From the NCBI GenBank assembly GCA_947179155.2, contig OX359265.1, positions 1,153,501 to 1,217,500 of the forward strand: 64,000 nucleotides of DNA, given 5' to 3'. The notes below the pieces were generated by a model. The model was not told the DNA's origin and did not search any database. It was given only the letters and a program-made list of their open reading frames with translations. The stretch is from Hedera helix. Lineage: Eukaryota > Streptophyta > Magnoliopsida > Apiales > Araliaceae. The position numbers were made by a program, and so were the translations under genes. Positions 12,307 through 24,946 of the stretch are shown piece after piece. How positions within the stretch are numbered: the first letter of the stretch is position 1; each line of letters starts with the position of its first letter.

Positions 12307-13117
12307 ACAAACTGTCTTCCTGTCTTCCCTTTTTGGCTATAAAATGTCTTTTGATAACATAAACAAATTACTCTATAAGATTTAAGTAAATTTTGAAGAC
12401 AGTTTCCATTTTCGACAAAGAAAACTTGATAAAGTTGATAAATAAGTGCTTAAAACTGAAGATAATAAGTCCTTATGAAATTGAATGTGCATAATAACAC
12501 ATAATACTTATCACATTATTGGTAAAATCCAATAAAAGATTTAAAAATCAAGATGACCTGACTTATTGGAAAAAGTTGGGCTGTAGAATAATAAAATTTA
12601 ATCTGAAATTATCCTTATATGTCAATTCATTACTCACAAAAAAAGTACTAATCTGTACTTAATATTTTCAACGCTTAAATTCCAGTCTTAAAAAAAATAC
12701 CATGATCCTCTGATTTTCTTGAGAAGCCATGCGTACAATATGTTTGTTAGTATACAAGGGTAGTAAGGACTCACCTCACTTTCTTTTGCCATAACAATTC
12801 TTGCAGTGATAAATCCAATAAGTTCATCACTCTGACCATTGGCCCAATTCCGATCAACAGCACCCCAGGACACAATATCACAGCCATTAACAACATTGAG
12901 GAAGAACTCAGATTCGTAACTAAGAAAATAAAAACTGTTTATTGTTGAAGGAGTGGCCACATTATCTTAATGTTGCTAACAAAACGAATAGCATGATTAG
13001 ATCATTTGACCTGATGGGAAAAAGTTCGCCATGGAGTTTCTCAACAACCTCTAAATCGGAGGGCCGAATAGGCCTATAAGATATGCTTGGATGATGGGCC
13101 CCCCGCAGGTTTACCAT
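10504..13117 (-). CDS. NAA60: GNAT N-acetyltransferase, NAA60/MCC1-like
   Basis: Five coding exons (13117-13011, 12919-12775, 12121-12022, 11915-11687, 10696-10504) join in phase to give 257 residues, close to the plant family length. The protein starts with ISYRPIRPSDLEVVEKLH. It then carries ESEFFLNVVNG, DIVSWGAVDR, LVYILTLGVVESYR, the acetyl-CoA loop RNLGIA (completed across an exon junction), VYLHVISYNNSAIHLYKKM and FYFINGQHYDSYLF. These match NAA60 (HAT4), which acetylates N-termini of membrane proteins, and its Arabidopsis relative MCC1, linked to meiotic crossover control. The segment ELIMILVAYLRSGFKSAVSRL is hydrophobic then basic and could be the membrane-contacting helix of NAA60. 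An extra leader exon probably lies near 14340-14520, with another exon beginning near 13230. Confidence 0.92.
12267..12309. repeat. C26 homopolymer followed by (CA)n
   Basis: Twenty-six consecutive C residues are followed by about nine CA units, inside the intron between NAA60 exons 2 and 3. Such tracts are unstable and prone to sequencing error, so the exact length is uncertain. Confidence 0.9.
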
Positions 13118-14540
13118 TGAAGATTGTGGCATCAGTCCCCAGCGAAAAATTGATGTATTTGAAGAATTTGGACATATATTTGTCCTTCCATTTATGCGAT
13201 ATAAGCCACAAGGGCCACAGAGTAGTAACTGAAACCTCGTAATGATAGTTTGCTATACATGAATTCCTTCTATTGCCAACTACTAAGATGCAGAAACAAA
13301 ATCTAAGAGAAAAAGTCCCATGGCTATTAAACAGAACACCAAATGAAGAACCAGCATGGTGCCAGAAACTACAATGCTTAAAATTCTATTCAACAGTTCA
13401 GTTTCCACGTACTCTCACACTGTGCTATTAACAGGCTATAAGTTGTAACTAATGCTCAGCTCTTAGTGTCTAGTCCCGGACACCAAAGTGACGAAACAGC
13501 TGTTTATTATAAGTTACATTTTCTTTTCCTAAAATCTCAAAATATATGTAACCCATTTTCAACCATTCTATGAAACGGTAGAGCAGTACATACTTACCAT
13601 AGAAAATAAACAAGTAAAGCATAGTGAATTATTGCTCTAGATACCACAATTCTAAACATATGATTTATAACCTTGCCTATTTGCTTGATCCAATAAAACA
13701 CAAAACACCATAGAGATGGTTGTTGACGCACAATTTGCAGATGGCTACAAGACTAATTCTAAAATACCTGTTTTCACTACATTTAAATTACAGCAGGCAT
13801 ATCGACACCAGTAATAAACTGGTTAAACTATACATAAGAAATAGTAAGCTACAGACCATATTTTCTTTTAGATTAAAAAAATAACTACCAATCATATTCA
13901 ATATCACATATCCCGTTGTGAGATAAGAAAAACAAGTTAAAAGCAAAAATAAGCTTTTGACAAATTATAAAATTAGCACTTCTAAAATTCAAATCCTGAC
14001 CTAACATAAATTGATTCAGATGAATGCTACGTCGTCTCTTATTCAAAATGCAGAAGCGCAATATAAATCAAACTAGAATATCAAAATCATCACTGCTACT
14101 TCACTTTATCACCTTTCCACCAAATTTGATCATATACATTGCCTAGAAATAGATTTCAAAGTCTCGTGCTTCTACTTCACATAGTCACTAAACCAGTAAT
14201 TAATTGTTAAAAATTCATACTTTTTATCAAATAGACAAGAGAGAAAAAGGATTGAATCATATGCTATTAGCTCAGCTGACAATTCAAACAAGTATAACTT
14301 AACGCCCAAGCAAAATAAAAATTGAAAATACTAACCGAGGTCAAACAATCCCTGGATCAGCCGCTCTCAGGCGAATTGTCCCGAACTGATCTCGTAACAA
14401 CAACAATAATTATGATAGTGTAAATTAAAGTTATAGAGATAGAGCTGAATTGATAAAGGAGGAGATGAAGAAACAGGAGATTTACAAGTCGGATGAGAAT
14501 TAGTAGCTAATTGAGGAATGGAATTATGAGTTTAAAAATA
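13118..14540 (-). other. Leader region and probable 5'-UTR intron of NAA60-like gene
   Basis: On the minus strand a donor-like site (CCTCGGTTAGTATT) lies near 14336 and an acceptor-like site (GAGGTTTCAG) near 13231. They would remove about 1.1 kb before the start codon. This is inferred from splice motifs; no other gene is seen. Confidence 0.45.
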
Positions 14541-15754
14541 CCCAATTTTCAGTTGGCGTAATTATTTGTTTGTTTAAACGGAAAAGTGCAAAGATATTTG
14601 GAATCGAATCCTTTCCTTTTTCAGTCTAACCTTCTCTTTTCCCATTGTTGACTTGACTCGGTGAAGCATTTTCCATTCTTTTTAGGCCAATTTACGAAAT
14701 TGCCTTCTTCTTCTTTTTTCCCATAATGTTAAGGACAACACATAAGCAAAGTATATCTTCTTTTTTTATCATCCATCAACAAATGAATAATTAAGTTAAA
14801 AATTAAAATATACTCTAGAAAAATCAACCTTTCATTAATCTAAATTTTTTTATATTGAATAAATTTAGTTATTTAATATTAAGAGTCTCAGCCTTTCTAT
14901 TTTAAACAGTATAATTTAATATTAAGAGTCTCCAATTTTTTATCTTAAATAATATCATTTGATATTAAAGGTCTCAATTTTATTTTATTTTATTTTATCT
15001 CAAATGACATTACATATTGGCAATTTATCATTTTAATGACATATTACTTGTGACGCATTTAAAAATCTATATAAAAATTGCTAATATTACTTTATATTTT
15101 TTTGTGTTGATAATGTCAGAATAATTTTTATGTTATCACAATAAATATTCATTTATCAACACTTACACACTTATTTCAACTATATTTTAAATTTTTAACA
15201 CAGTTATTATTCTAATAACATAATTATTATTCGTGGATTATTAACGACATTATTTTTAGGGAATTGATACATAAAATAAATCACTTGCCCCCGCACACAA
15301 ATCTTTTATCATTCTCATTTTCTTCTCCAAGGTGACGAAGTGTTATAAGTTTAATAGTAAATGTTAAAGGAGTCAAATGGTTTTTACAAATTTGAGCTAT
15401 CAAACTTATTAACGTGTCATTAATTAATACAATAATGGATTGCATCCCCATATTATAAATGTAAAAGGTTAATTTAAACCAAATGAATGATTTCTTGAAT
15501 TTGTGGATTGTCTACATACCGATCATAGATATGTTGTGCAGCATGTGCCACCAATACAAATGGGTTGCCCTCTGCCATCATCCATCTGAGTACAAATGAT
15601 ATCTTTTATATTTCATCCATATAATCACACTAATCATAGATTACACACTTCTTCTTCTTCTTCTTTTAAATTAAATAAATACATGATTCTATAGATGAGT
15701 ACTTGCCAGCTACTCCAATTATTCTGTATACAAGTCTATCAATAGCACTAGAAC
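14541..15754. other. Intergenic DNA between NAA60-like and kinase-like genes
   Basis: The right end (about 15500-15754) should be the 3' untranslated region of the kinase-like gene. The left end should be the NAA60 promoter. Around 14870-14990 a unit of roughly 50 bases containing TTAATATTAAGAGTCTC recurs two to three times. No further coding sequence was recognised. Confidence 0.45.
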
Positions 15755-16777
15755 TCAAAGAACAGCACCGGTCGTGAATCGATGGTTTACTACAGCTTCT
15801 GCAATTGGCCGTTGCCGGAAGTCGGGACTCAACATTGCCTGCGTCGATAATATACACAGTACATATAGTAACCATGTAGAGGAATTAAAAAAAGTTTTTC
15901 AAAAAAAAAATTGAATACAAATGCTAGAGATAATAGTCTCCAAAAGCAAAGTGTACAAGTTAGTAGCATAGCAACAATCATCACGCACCCAAAAACATCA
16001 AGCCTGAATGTGAAAATACACAAATTCAGAAGTTATTTCCTTTCACATCCTATTGTGATACTCTGACCTAAAATCATTATATTATTACACGAGAATTTAT
16101 ATACTTTGATATTATCAAATGTCACTTTTAATAGGGTGGATAATAAAAGTAATTATTGGATGCATCGTAAATCGTGTGAGGAATATAAGTGATCTAGATG
16201 GAATTTAACCCTCCTGTATATTAGGGGTGATATCCATATGCCTCTTGATTGAGTAGGACTATGAAATACATGATCATACTCAAATAGTGATTTGTTTCAT
16301 ATAGTCTACTCATTGATCAATAAAACTCAGATTAAATTATGAAAAGTATGACACATTCCATGCCTCGAATTTAATCTAGGATGTCAAGGTTAAAAGGATT
16401 AAATTACATTAAAACATTGGTCACGAAAAGGTTGCATCGAATCACCGATCTTATTATTATTTGGATAGCAGTGATGCATTACTAGATGTTGCTCACTATT
16501 TATAATTTTATAATATGATTTTAAAACTATTACCAACATAATAATAACCTATAGGGTCACACACTTAGAACGTATTTAAAAGGGAGTTAATTTAAATTGT
16601 AATGATTTAAATATGTCAATATGATTGATAGAATTTAAATTACGAATTTAAATTAATAGGATAACTTGTATATATATGTATATTAATTAAGTAAAACTTA
16701 ATTAAAATATAATATATATAAATTCGGATTTTATTTTTCTAATTGGATTAGGTTTTGGTTAATTCATTTTTGACTGC

Positions 16778-16827
<50 letters not shown>

Positions 16828-19800
16828 CAACTTTCTATTTTACGAGTGAGGAAAAAATAAAAACCTAACCCTAGTCGCTTTCAGAAAATGACTAGAGATA
16901 AAACTTAAGAAAAATTCAAATCTTAGCGGCTAGTACCGCAGCTCTTTTTGCTGCAGATCGTGCGACGATTCGCGGGACGTTCGTGTGAATACTGTAGAGG
17001 CGCAATTCCGTTGGATTGCGTTGAAGATTCGAAGTTGTTCCAGAATCATTCATTGTCTCCATTCAAGCTCGGATAAACGATAAAACAAATCTAAACATCT
17101 GAATTAATATGTTTACGCATGAATCCTGTTTTAGAATTTTGAAAATTGTTTTAAAAATTTGAAATTTCGCTGCGTTTATGTGCCGAAATCCCTACAGTGG
17201 TATCAGGGTTACAGGTTACATTAGCAGTTAGCGATCTAAACCTTACAAGTTCAACTCCTATATTATCAACGTAGGTAGTGGCTTCCCGAGTATGCCATAC
17301 TAGTTTTCACTTTAAAGAAGAAAAAATAAACCTTGAACCATTAACTATGTGAACAAACGGGCATTTAAATTTTACAAATCTATTCTCAAAAACAAAAGTT
17401 TATGAATCTGGTCCATGTAAAATAAATATGAGCTGAAGCTTCACCTAGATATTAAAGTCGTCTTGTTTTTCTTGAAATTAAGTTATTGTCAAAGTCTATT
17501 CTATTATCTTGATGTTTCCTCTTCAAACTGTTAACTCTACACTTAAATCTTTAAAATACACAAACAGAAAGGACAGAGTTCACTGGAATTTCCCTTCTCA
17601 TTTGTTATTATGAATTAAGGTATACCATGCTTTACCCTACAATGAATCATGCAATTATAGAAATGAGAAAACAAATCAGCCAACATAAGTTTTAGAAGAG
17701 ATGTAATAAAACCTGCAGTAACTCCCAACCAGCACCATCACCAAGATCCAGAAACTTGACAGCTTCTAAGAAACGGTCATCAGCTAAACAGTAACTGCCA
17801 AAAGATTGTAAACAGAATAAGACCTTACGGTACAAAAACTATTTGTTTGTCCCTTTTCAAGTGGTATGACAGCTTAAATCAATCCATGATGATGAGTATA
17901 TACCTTCTCAATTATTAGAAATATATTATAAGAAGAGTTGGATCAAGCCTAATAAAGGGCCTTTAAGCAATTGTTGTCCAAGTATTGCAGGTGTCTAAAC
18001 TTCCTAATCACCCAATTAGGGATAGGTTTAGACGCAAAGATACATACAAATATTGTATCAGAAAGGCGATACTAGGTTTTGATCCCACAAATTTTGGTTG
18101 TTCATAGGGGAGGGGATAATGAGTAATGGGGATATATCTTATCTGTGGCATTATTTGCACAAAGTGACTTCCCTCATAATTGAACCTGCAACTCAAGGTT
18201 GGTGCCAACCTTTACCACTGCATTAAGCATGGCCCCTGAACTCATTTATTGATATATGTGTATAAGCATGTGTGTGAGTGTGTGTATTCTTGTGATAATT
18301 GGAGCTTTACGTCATAGAATATCAGAGAAATCTTCTTACTCTCTTGTAGCATTAAGATCAAGTCGAAATGTGCTCTCTAGAAGCCTCTGCAAATTCATAG
18401 ATAAACATTAGGATAGAGTGGACGGAAAACCTCCTTTAGTACTATGAGATTCGCATCTCCAAACAGGAAAAAATATGAAAGCTTTTATAGTTTAGTCAAA
18501 GCATACTTGCAACGAAAGACTATCCATAATTCCTGCTTCACAGAATGGAATAAAAGCCAAGTATGCAAAAAGAAGACCAGCTTCATATCTGCATAGAGGA
18601 AAATAGAAGTGTAAATATTTAGTTAATGAACTCAATCTGATAGCAAAAAATAAAATTAGGTATTTGCATGTCATCTGCTATTCCGAAGGCTCGTTTTTCC
18701 ATAGGACTGATTGCACCAGCAGCAGAAGCCCTTCTCCATAATCCTTCTGACAGTGTACCTGAACTTTCTCCAAGGTTTGAGTACCTAGAAACCCAAATTT
18801 CCATGAGCATCTAAAAAATTACAAAACAAGTAAATAGTAACAATAATGACAATAATAATAATTTAAATGTTTGGCCAAACTGACAAACCAGAAAGGCAGA
18901 ATCTTGGATAAGTATTGAAACAAAGCTCTCCTCCCCTCCCCTCCCCTCCCCACACCCCCACCCTTCTTTAACTCTTCAAATAGAAATCATACAGCATACT
19001 GAGATGTTTTGCTTATTATTATGATGGTGAAGCAGCCACTAATAACCCATCAAGTGCACTTAATAACCCACGAACCACGGGTGTCCAAGAAGATCATTGC
19101 CTTTACAGCATATGGAAATATAAGCAAATATAAAAATTTGAAAGGGAAAAAAAATCACTGCATACAAAGGAACAGATATGGAACACCACAAGTTCAACAT
19201 AATTGCTTTGAAATATTATACACATGCTTGACAAGCTTCTTATCAAAGATTCAAAAAAAAAAATGTTTTCATTAAAAGGAGGAAAAAGAACAAGAACAAG
19301 AAAATATGTCATTATATAAGATACTATAACAACTATCTGAAGATACTCAATAGAAGTTCAGTTCTACATCATGCACACTCTATGTTAACGACAGAAAAGA
19401 GTCGTTAGGTTGTTAAGAAAATGCCATTTGGCTAAGATGTAATAGTGCCAATTATAGGGATTGGATCCGGTGAAGTGCCAATAATATTAATCAAAAGCAT
19501 ACCTTATGTCAACTGAAAAGGCAAGATCCCGGAGTCTTGGAATTAGATAATCAGCTTCTCTCTCGGCCGTTGTACTGCAATTGATTAACAGAACTTGATG
19601 TGATGCTTAAAAAAGAGAGTGATTACAGGAGAAACAAACAAGTAAAAACATACTTTAGAACAACAGAAGCAGGTCCAAGACTCTGGTGCAATCTGTCATG
19701 GTCATGCATGTATGCTAAGCCGCTGAACGCACCATGAAGGAGCTTAACAATAAAAAATCTCCTACGCTTGATAAGTAGCTCTTGTTCAAAAGGATTCCAA

Positions 19801-22800
19801 GACCCCTGTTCTCTTGAAAATTTTTCACTCTTAAGTTTTGCATAATCCGCAGCACTGTATTTCCCATAATTACGAAAAGCAAGCCACTGTAAAGACCAAA
19901 GTTCATATAAAATGGGATACTAAAGTAAACATACTTTCAAGACAAATAAAGAAATAATAACACAAGTAATTGAGGAAATACTACAATATATACAGCTGAA
20001 ATTCTTATAAATTGATAAAACAGACCTGCTCCCCCATTTTCGTCTCGAAACCCCCCAGAAGAACTTGGAGATTCTGAGACAGAGTTTTAGAACTGCTCTG
20101 CAGAGAATATTCATAAAGAGGGGAAGATACGGTTAAAAAAGTTCTTTCAGATATTGTAGAGATCCTTCTATAATTAATGTAATATATATATAGTCACCTG
20201 AAGGAAAGTATGAGCATTTAGCTCATTTGCTGCCATCATGTCAGCCTCAGTGCCGCCAACTTGCTGTCCAGGATATACCTGTATAATAATGTGAGACTTG
20301 GTAGAACAAAATGATAATCTAAACTCTAAAGAGATCAACTGATCAGAAGTTACTATAAAGAGAGAATCTGTGAATTTCTTAATAAATATCGATGCATTAA
20401 AAGCATAATTTTCCTTGGAGTCAAAAATTATGTCAAAAATAAATTCCTACTCATTGACTATAGAAAATCAACGCCTTCATAATTTATACCCCTCATTTCA
20501 AGCCACTGAATCCAAAACTTGATAAAAGTCATACGAGACGAAAAATTAAGATTGCTAATCTTCCCCTCCTTACCTAAAGCAAAACTATGCAATATCTATA
20601 GATATAATTTATATAACCACTTGGATAGCATTAAGATAAATAAATAAAAAATTAATAAAATAGAGGAGAAAGATTTACTCCAAGAAAATGTTCAGAAATG
20701 GACGACATTAAAGGATCTCTTGGGAAAAAGAGAGACTAGAGGTTGCAAGTTGTTTACTTTACAAAAGAAAATTGCAACTCCATTTTTCATAATGAGTTAG
20801 TATTGACACTTACTGAAAAGAATTACATCTATCGAATTATAGGAAAGGGCAAGATAAACTTTTATTTAATTTTGGTGCTAATGTTTCCTGATGATATCAG
20901 TCTTTTTCTTAAAACTAACTCACATTGCCCAAGTAGAAACTACTAGATTCATTAGAAAGAAAGAATGCTTAAGCATCCAGTGTAAAGTGCAAAACCCGTG
21001 CGAGGGGGAGCCGCCTTGGGGGGGGGGGGGGGGGGGGTATTAAAAAAAAAATTTATTTGCATCCACGAGTTTCTAGCATCTCAAACAGTTACTGTGTTTT
21101 GGGGATTCAGGGAAACTCAACTAATTGTTTATTTACTTGCCAAGAGAAATTTAGAAACATAAACGGAGAGGATTTTTATTAACATTTCATAACGATAGAT
21201 TCTAAAAGTATCTTTCATAAAACTAACACTAGATTATGGATAATGTCTTCTAGCAAACCTATAACTTACTGGTTGAACTGGAACTTATACCAAAAATTGG
21301 TGTGAAGTGGTACGCATAAATTTTCAAGTAAAAGTATAATGAATAAGCATAATTAGTAGTAAGAAGTCACCCAAATTGTCCTGTTCTCCATTAAGTATAA
21401 TAATAAGCATGGAGCATAACAAACACCATGATCTATGGATGTTGATATAAAAAGCATAGAAAATAAGGTTCATTTGTCACAAATATATAGCATATGGTTA
21501 TTGTAACTTTTAAGAGATTGTGTAATAATTAAAATGTATAACCTTAAAAATAACCGGAGTGCCTTTGAGTGGACCCTGAACTATTCTCCCTTCATAAAGC
21601 CTACAGAAGAACTGCCAGGCCAGCATCAGTAGCAAAAAGGAAAAAAAGACTATGGTCCCACTATCTCACAAAAAACTATCCATGAAATGCACCTGATCTT
21701 CACATTGCCTTCTCCTACATCTTGGACTCTCAATCTCCCCATATCTCCTGGTGCATATTCATTGTCCAACCCTGATGGGAATCCAGAGAAACTGCATGAA
21801 ACTCTCCTTGATTAATTTAAAAAAAGCGATTTTAAGCCAAAGTTACTATGCAACAAGAATCTAGGAAATTAAAGAAAAATAACTTGTGAACTCTACATGG
21901 ATCAAAATAAAATAATACAGGCAACTCACGATGACCTTAAACAAATCAAACTAATAGTTTGAACAACATGACTTAAATAACAGAAGGAAAAAAGATATGC
22001 TTTATAAACATTTGTATTAACACTGTTAACATTCAGTTTGGTTAGGCATGATCTGAAATCTGAACATCCCAGGCTCCATTGTAAGTATTGTGCTTTTGAA
22101 ATGAGATCAAAAGTCCAAAACTTCCCCTTCTATTATGAAAAAAGGATACAAGCATAGGTCACATGTATGGCCAAATATAAGCTAGAAACATATATCCAGT
22201 GGTTATTCCCTTTATTTTCGTTGAGATATAAGCCACTGGCTATAGAAAGGGTAGCACCGCACTACAGTCTAGAAGTGCCTCAATGTGCAACTGTGCATAT
22301 GCGGCTTAGCTTACTGTAGTGGCCTAAAATCACATGGCCAAATCCCCTTACTTTTCCTCTAGTTTAACAAACCACAACCTCCTAAAACCACCAAAGTAAA
22401 ACTGCCATTAAACGTCAAAGCGATGGGCACCAATTCCCTCAGTTCTTACTATAACTGATAACATATCTTGAATGCCTCACACATTTGAAAATTAACTGTC
22501 CGAAATTAGGAGTTAATTTTCCTCTTAGGAACCTCTCAAAAAAGGAGTCCACCTTGAAATCAAGCTACTCAGTCTCACATCACTCAAGTAAGTTTTGGTC
22601 TTCATCATTCATTAGATTATATAAAAATATATTTCCAGTGTTTGACTTCTGATTCGAAACTTCATATTTTGAGGACAGAGCCTGGAGCCATCAATCTTCT
22701 ATATAGAAAAATCATACGTTTGACATTTTAATCAAAACCCGAATTGCTGCAATACAATGAATACATGATATTCATTACAAAAACTATACACTGGTGACTA

Positions 22801-23354
22801 CCCACTGAATTTGAAATTTTCTGGAACTCCTATTCAAGCAGATTAAGCATAATAAAAATACCTAATGTAAGTTTCTGAATTAGTACCTACCAGGATCCAT
22901 CAACAATGCCTGTAACTATGAAACCCAGAAAAAGAAAAAAAATTAATTCTCATTGAAATTTTATACAACATACTTTTCTTTTAAACAGTCAATGTCAGAG
23001 CTAAAAAGTGTAATGAAGTCTAATTGTATCTTCCCAATTTCTCAGAAAATTGTAGACGCCCAAAACCAATAGAGTAATACACCAGAAACGAGAGAATACG
23101 AGTAATAGGAGTAAATACCTAGTGATATTCATGAAACCATAGCTTCCAATGAGCTTTCCGACTTCAAAATAATCGGAATTCGTGATCAGGTTCGCTCTAC
23201 AGCCTCCATAACTCGGAGTTGGGTTCTGCAAATTGAAGTTGGAACATTTAAAGAATAAGAAGTTCAGAGGCTTGCGTCGAAACGTAGAAGAGAGAGAAGA
23301 AAGTCGTGAGGTAGAGGCAAAAGAGGAGAAATCAGGCGCCGTGAGTATCATCAT
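15755..23354 (-). CDS. Plastid-type protein with degenerate protein-kinase fold (probable pseudokinase)
   Basis: Twelve exons join in phase to 420 residues: 23354-23119, 21791-21693, 21600-21543, 20278-20198, 20097-20026, 19886-19654, 19574-19503, 18784-18668, 18588-18507, 18386-18340, 17794-17713, 15838-15755. The first 60 residues are rich in Ser, Thr and Arg and poor in acidic residues, like a chloroplast transit peptide. A kinase-like fold follows: LYEGR, VIFKVYPG with Lys131 in the ATP-lysine position, EADMMAANELNAH (Glu142 or Glu150 as helix-C candidates), and AYMHDHDRLHQSLGPASVVLN (catalytic-loop region). The HRD-x-K-x-x-x-N pattern is replaced by HQS-L-G-P-x-S, so the usual catalytic Asp, Lys and Asn are absent. 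An Asp in RDLAF (276) may correspond to DFG. GLWRRASAAGA, KRAFGIADD and FRQRPIAEAV follow. It matches a conserved plant protein annotated only as protein kinase superfamily (like AT5G16810). Its role is unknown to me. One intron appears to be GC-AG. Confidence 0.88.
16045..17196 (+). mobile_element. 5'-truncated Copia LTR in the last intron of the kinase-like gene
   Basis: Sequence homologous to the LTR at bases 1-250 begins near 16045. It continues through a (TA)n tract (about 16780-16824) to the LTR end CCGAAATCCCTACA at 17196. Only the 3' part of the LTR is present. It lies antisense to the host gene between the exons at 17713 and 15838, so it expanded the last intron to about 1.9 kb without breaking the reading frame. 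Confidence 0.75.
17198..17209 (+). other. Retrotransposon primer-binding site
   Basis: TGGTATCAGGG directly follows the LTR end, two bases after CA. It matches the initiator-methionine tRNA complement (TGGTATCAGAGC) used by plant Copia elements, with one mismatch visible. Little or no coding part of the element follows before the host intron resumes. Confidence 0.75.
18587..18668 (-). other. Apparent GC-AG intron boundaries in the kinase-like gene
   Basis: Exon 8 must end at GATGACAT and exon 9 begin at ATATGAAGC to give the conserved ADDIYEAGLLFAY. The intron then begins GCAAATACC and ends CTATGCAG. No GT donor near this point keeps the frame. The intron is only about 79 bases. Confidence 0.7.
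18928..18951. repeat. (TCCCC)n simple repeat
   Basis: About five pentanucleotide units lie in the intron of the kinase-like gene. On the gene strand this is G-rich (GGGGA repeats). Confidence 0.85.
21018..21037. repeat. G20 homopolymer followed by poly(A)
   Basis: About twenty consecutive G residues lie in an intron of the kinase-like gene. The length may be affected by sequencing error. Confidence 0.85.
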
Positions 23355-23747
23355 CTTCTTACTTTTTCCTATTAATGGAATGACGCTTACGGACGGACGA
23401 TACCAAAGAATAAAGATACGATGATGCCGATTAGATTGGATTAGATTATTACATACAATTTCTACTCTAGTCTATTAATGTATTAATTGAAATTAAAAAT
23501 TCATATTTTTACATATATTTTTTATATTTTTACATAATATTTTTTTATTTTAATTTAAAGTAAAAAATATATATCAAAATATTAAAAAATAGATATAAAA
23601 ATAAGGATTCCCTTAAAAATAAAGTATCTCCACTCTCTTGTTCCGATATTATTTTTTTTCAAAGTTTATTTAATATTTTATAATTTTATAAATTCACTTA
23701 AAAAAAATCAATAATGCATTTTTGTGGACGTAAGGACCCGTGTAGTC
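23355..23747. other. Upstream region of the kinase-like gene
   Basis: It should hold the promoter. An AT-rich foldback about 120 bases long (about 23485-23605), with ATATTTTTACATATATTTTT and its near-complement, resembles the small foldbacks at 5087-5212 and 61683-61813. Confidence 0.45.
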
Positions 23748-24937
23748 TTGTCTTAATCGACCGAATTGTAAAACTATCCCTCCAATTTGTATTATTTTTA
23801 TAAAAAAAAATTTATATTTTTTTTTTGGTAAAATTCTCCTTTCAATTTATATTATTTTTGTAAAATTCTCCCTCAAATTTTTTTATAGCAAGACTCTTCC
23901 TCGAAGATATATTAGTTAGGCAAAAAGAACCCTTATATCTTTATTTTATTTATTTATTTTCTATTTTGTAATTAAATAAATGATATGTAATTAAATAAAT
24001 AACTAATTAAAATTAAATATGTTAACTAATTAATTAAATATATAATTAAATAAATGACTAATTATATGATTTCTAATAATATTATATTAGTTATAAAAAA
24101 TATAGTTAATTCTCAAAAAATTAGGGATCTATTCCACTTTTCCCTTTTACTGACAATAATAGTTTTTATTTTTCTATGAATGATTTTTTGAAAATTAACT
24201 ATCTTTTTTTATAACTAATTTAATATTATTAGGAACTGTAATGACCACGAATTTTATTATACATTGTAATTATATTTAATATATAATTAGCAATGAATTT
24301 AAAATTTTTGTACTAATAACTTGTGCATTTGATAATTTAATAGATGTACTTGTATGTGCGTATATTTAATTAAAGAATTAAAGCAATGGTATAATTAATT
24401 TAAAGCAAATCTAATTAGATTATATTAATCCAAATGAGTTGATAAACTAGGTCCAAGATATTAACCTAGTAGCCCATATAATTAATTAAACAAACTCAAT
24501 GCTTATTTTAATTAAAGGTAGCATAGTTATTTAAATGTTAGCACAATGTGTTAATTAAATTGAGCTCAAACTAATTCAATAGATGAGCCCAATATATTTA
24601 ATTCTTAAGTCCAACATGGAGCCCAATAGAAAGTCAAAATTGGTCAACAATTGATCACATGTATATATATATATATATATATGCACATTAATAGCATGAA
24701 AAATAAATCAAAAATGGAGCCAAAATTGGTCCATTTGGCCGGCCATGGTGGGACCCACAAGGGGGGTAGCTTGATTTCCACATTGCTTCTAATTTACTCC
24801 TTGTCATAGTTGGTGAGCAACCTTAGTCAATCAACAAGTCTTTCACCTAGTCAATCCAAGAAATAGTAAACCTAATTAACTCCTAATTCCACCAACATGG
24901 GTTAATTAAGAAGACTTGATGGTGATTAAAGAGACTC

Positions 24938-24946
24938 TATAAATAG
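24938..24946 (+). promoter_or_regulatory. Candidate LTR promoter TATA box
   Basis: TATAAATAG lies about 700 bases into solo LTR 1. The inverted copy reads CTCTATATATAGCACTCCC at the corresponding place (about 30253-30272). This likely marks the U3/R border. Confidence 0.5.

Noticed and set aside
22878..22907. Possible extra exon of the kinase-like gene (CAG before GCATTGTTGATGG, then GTAGG)
   Set aside because: It introduces an in-frame TGA. Joining exon 1 directly to 21791 gives the conserved NITSFSGFPSGLDNEY in frame.
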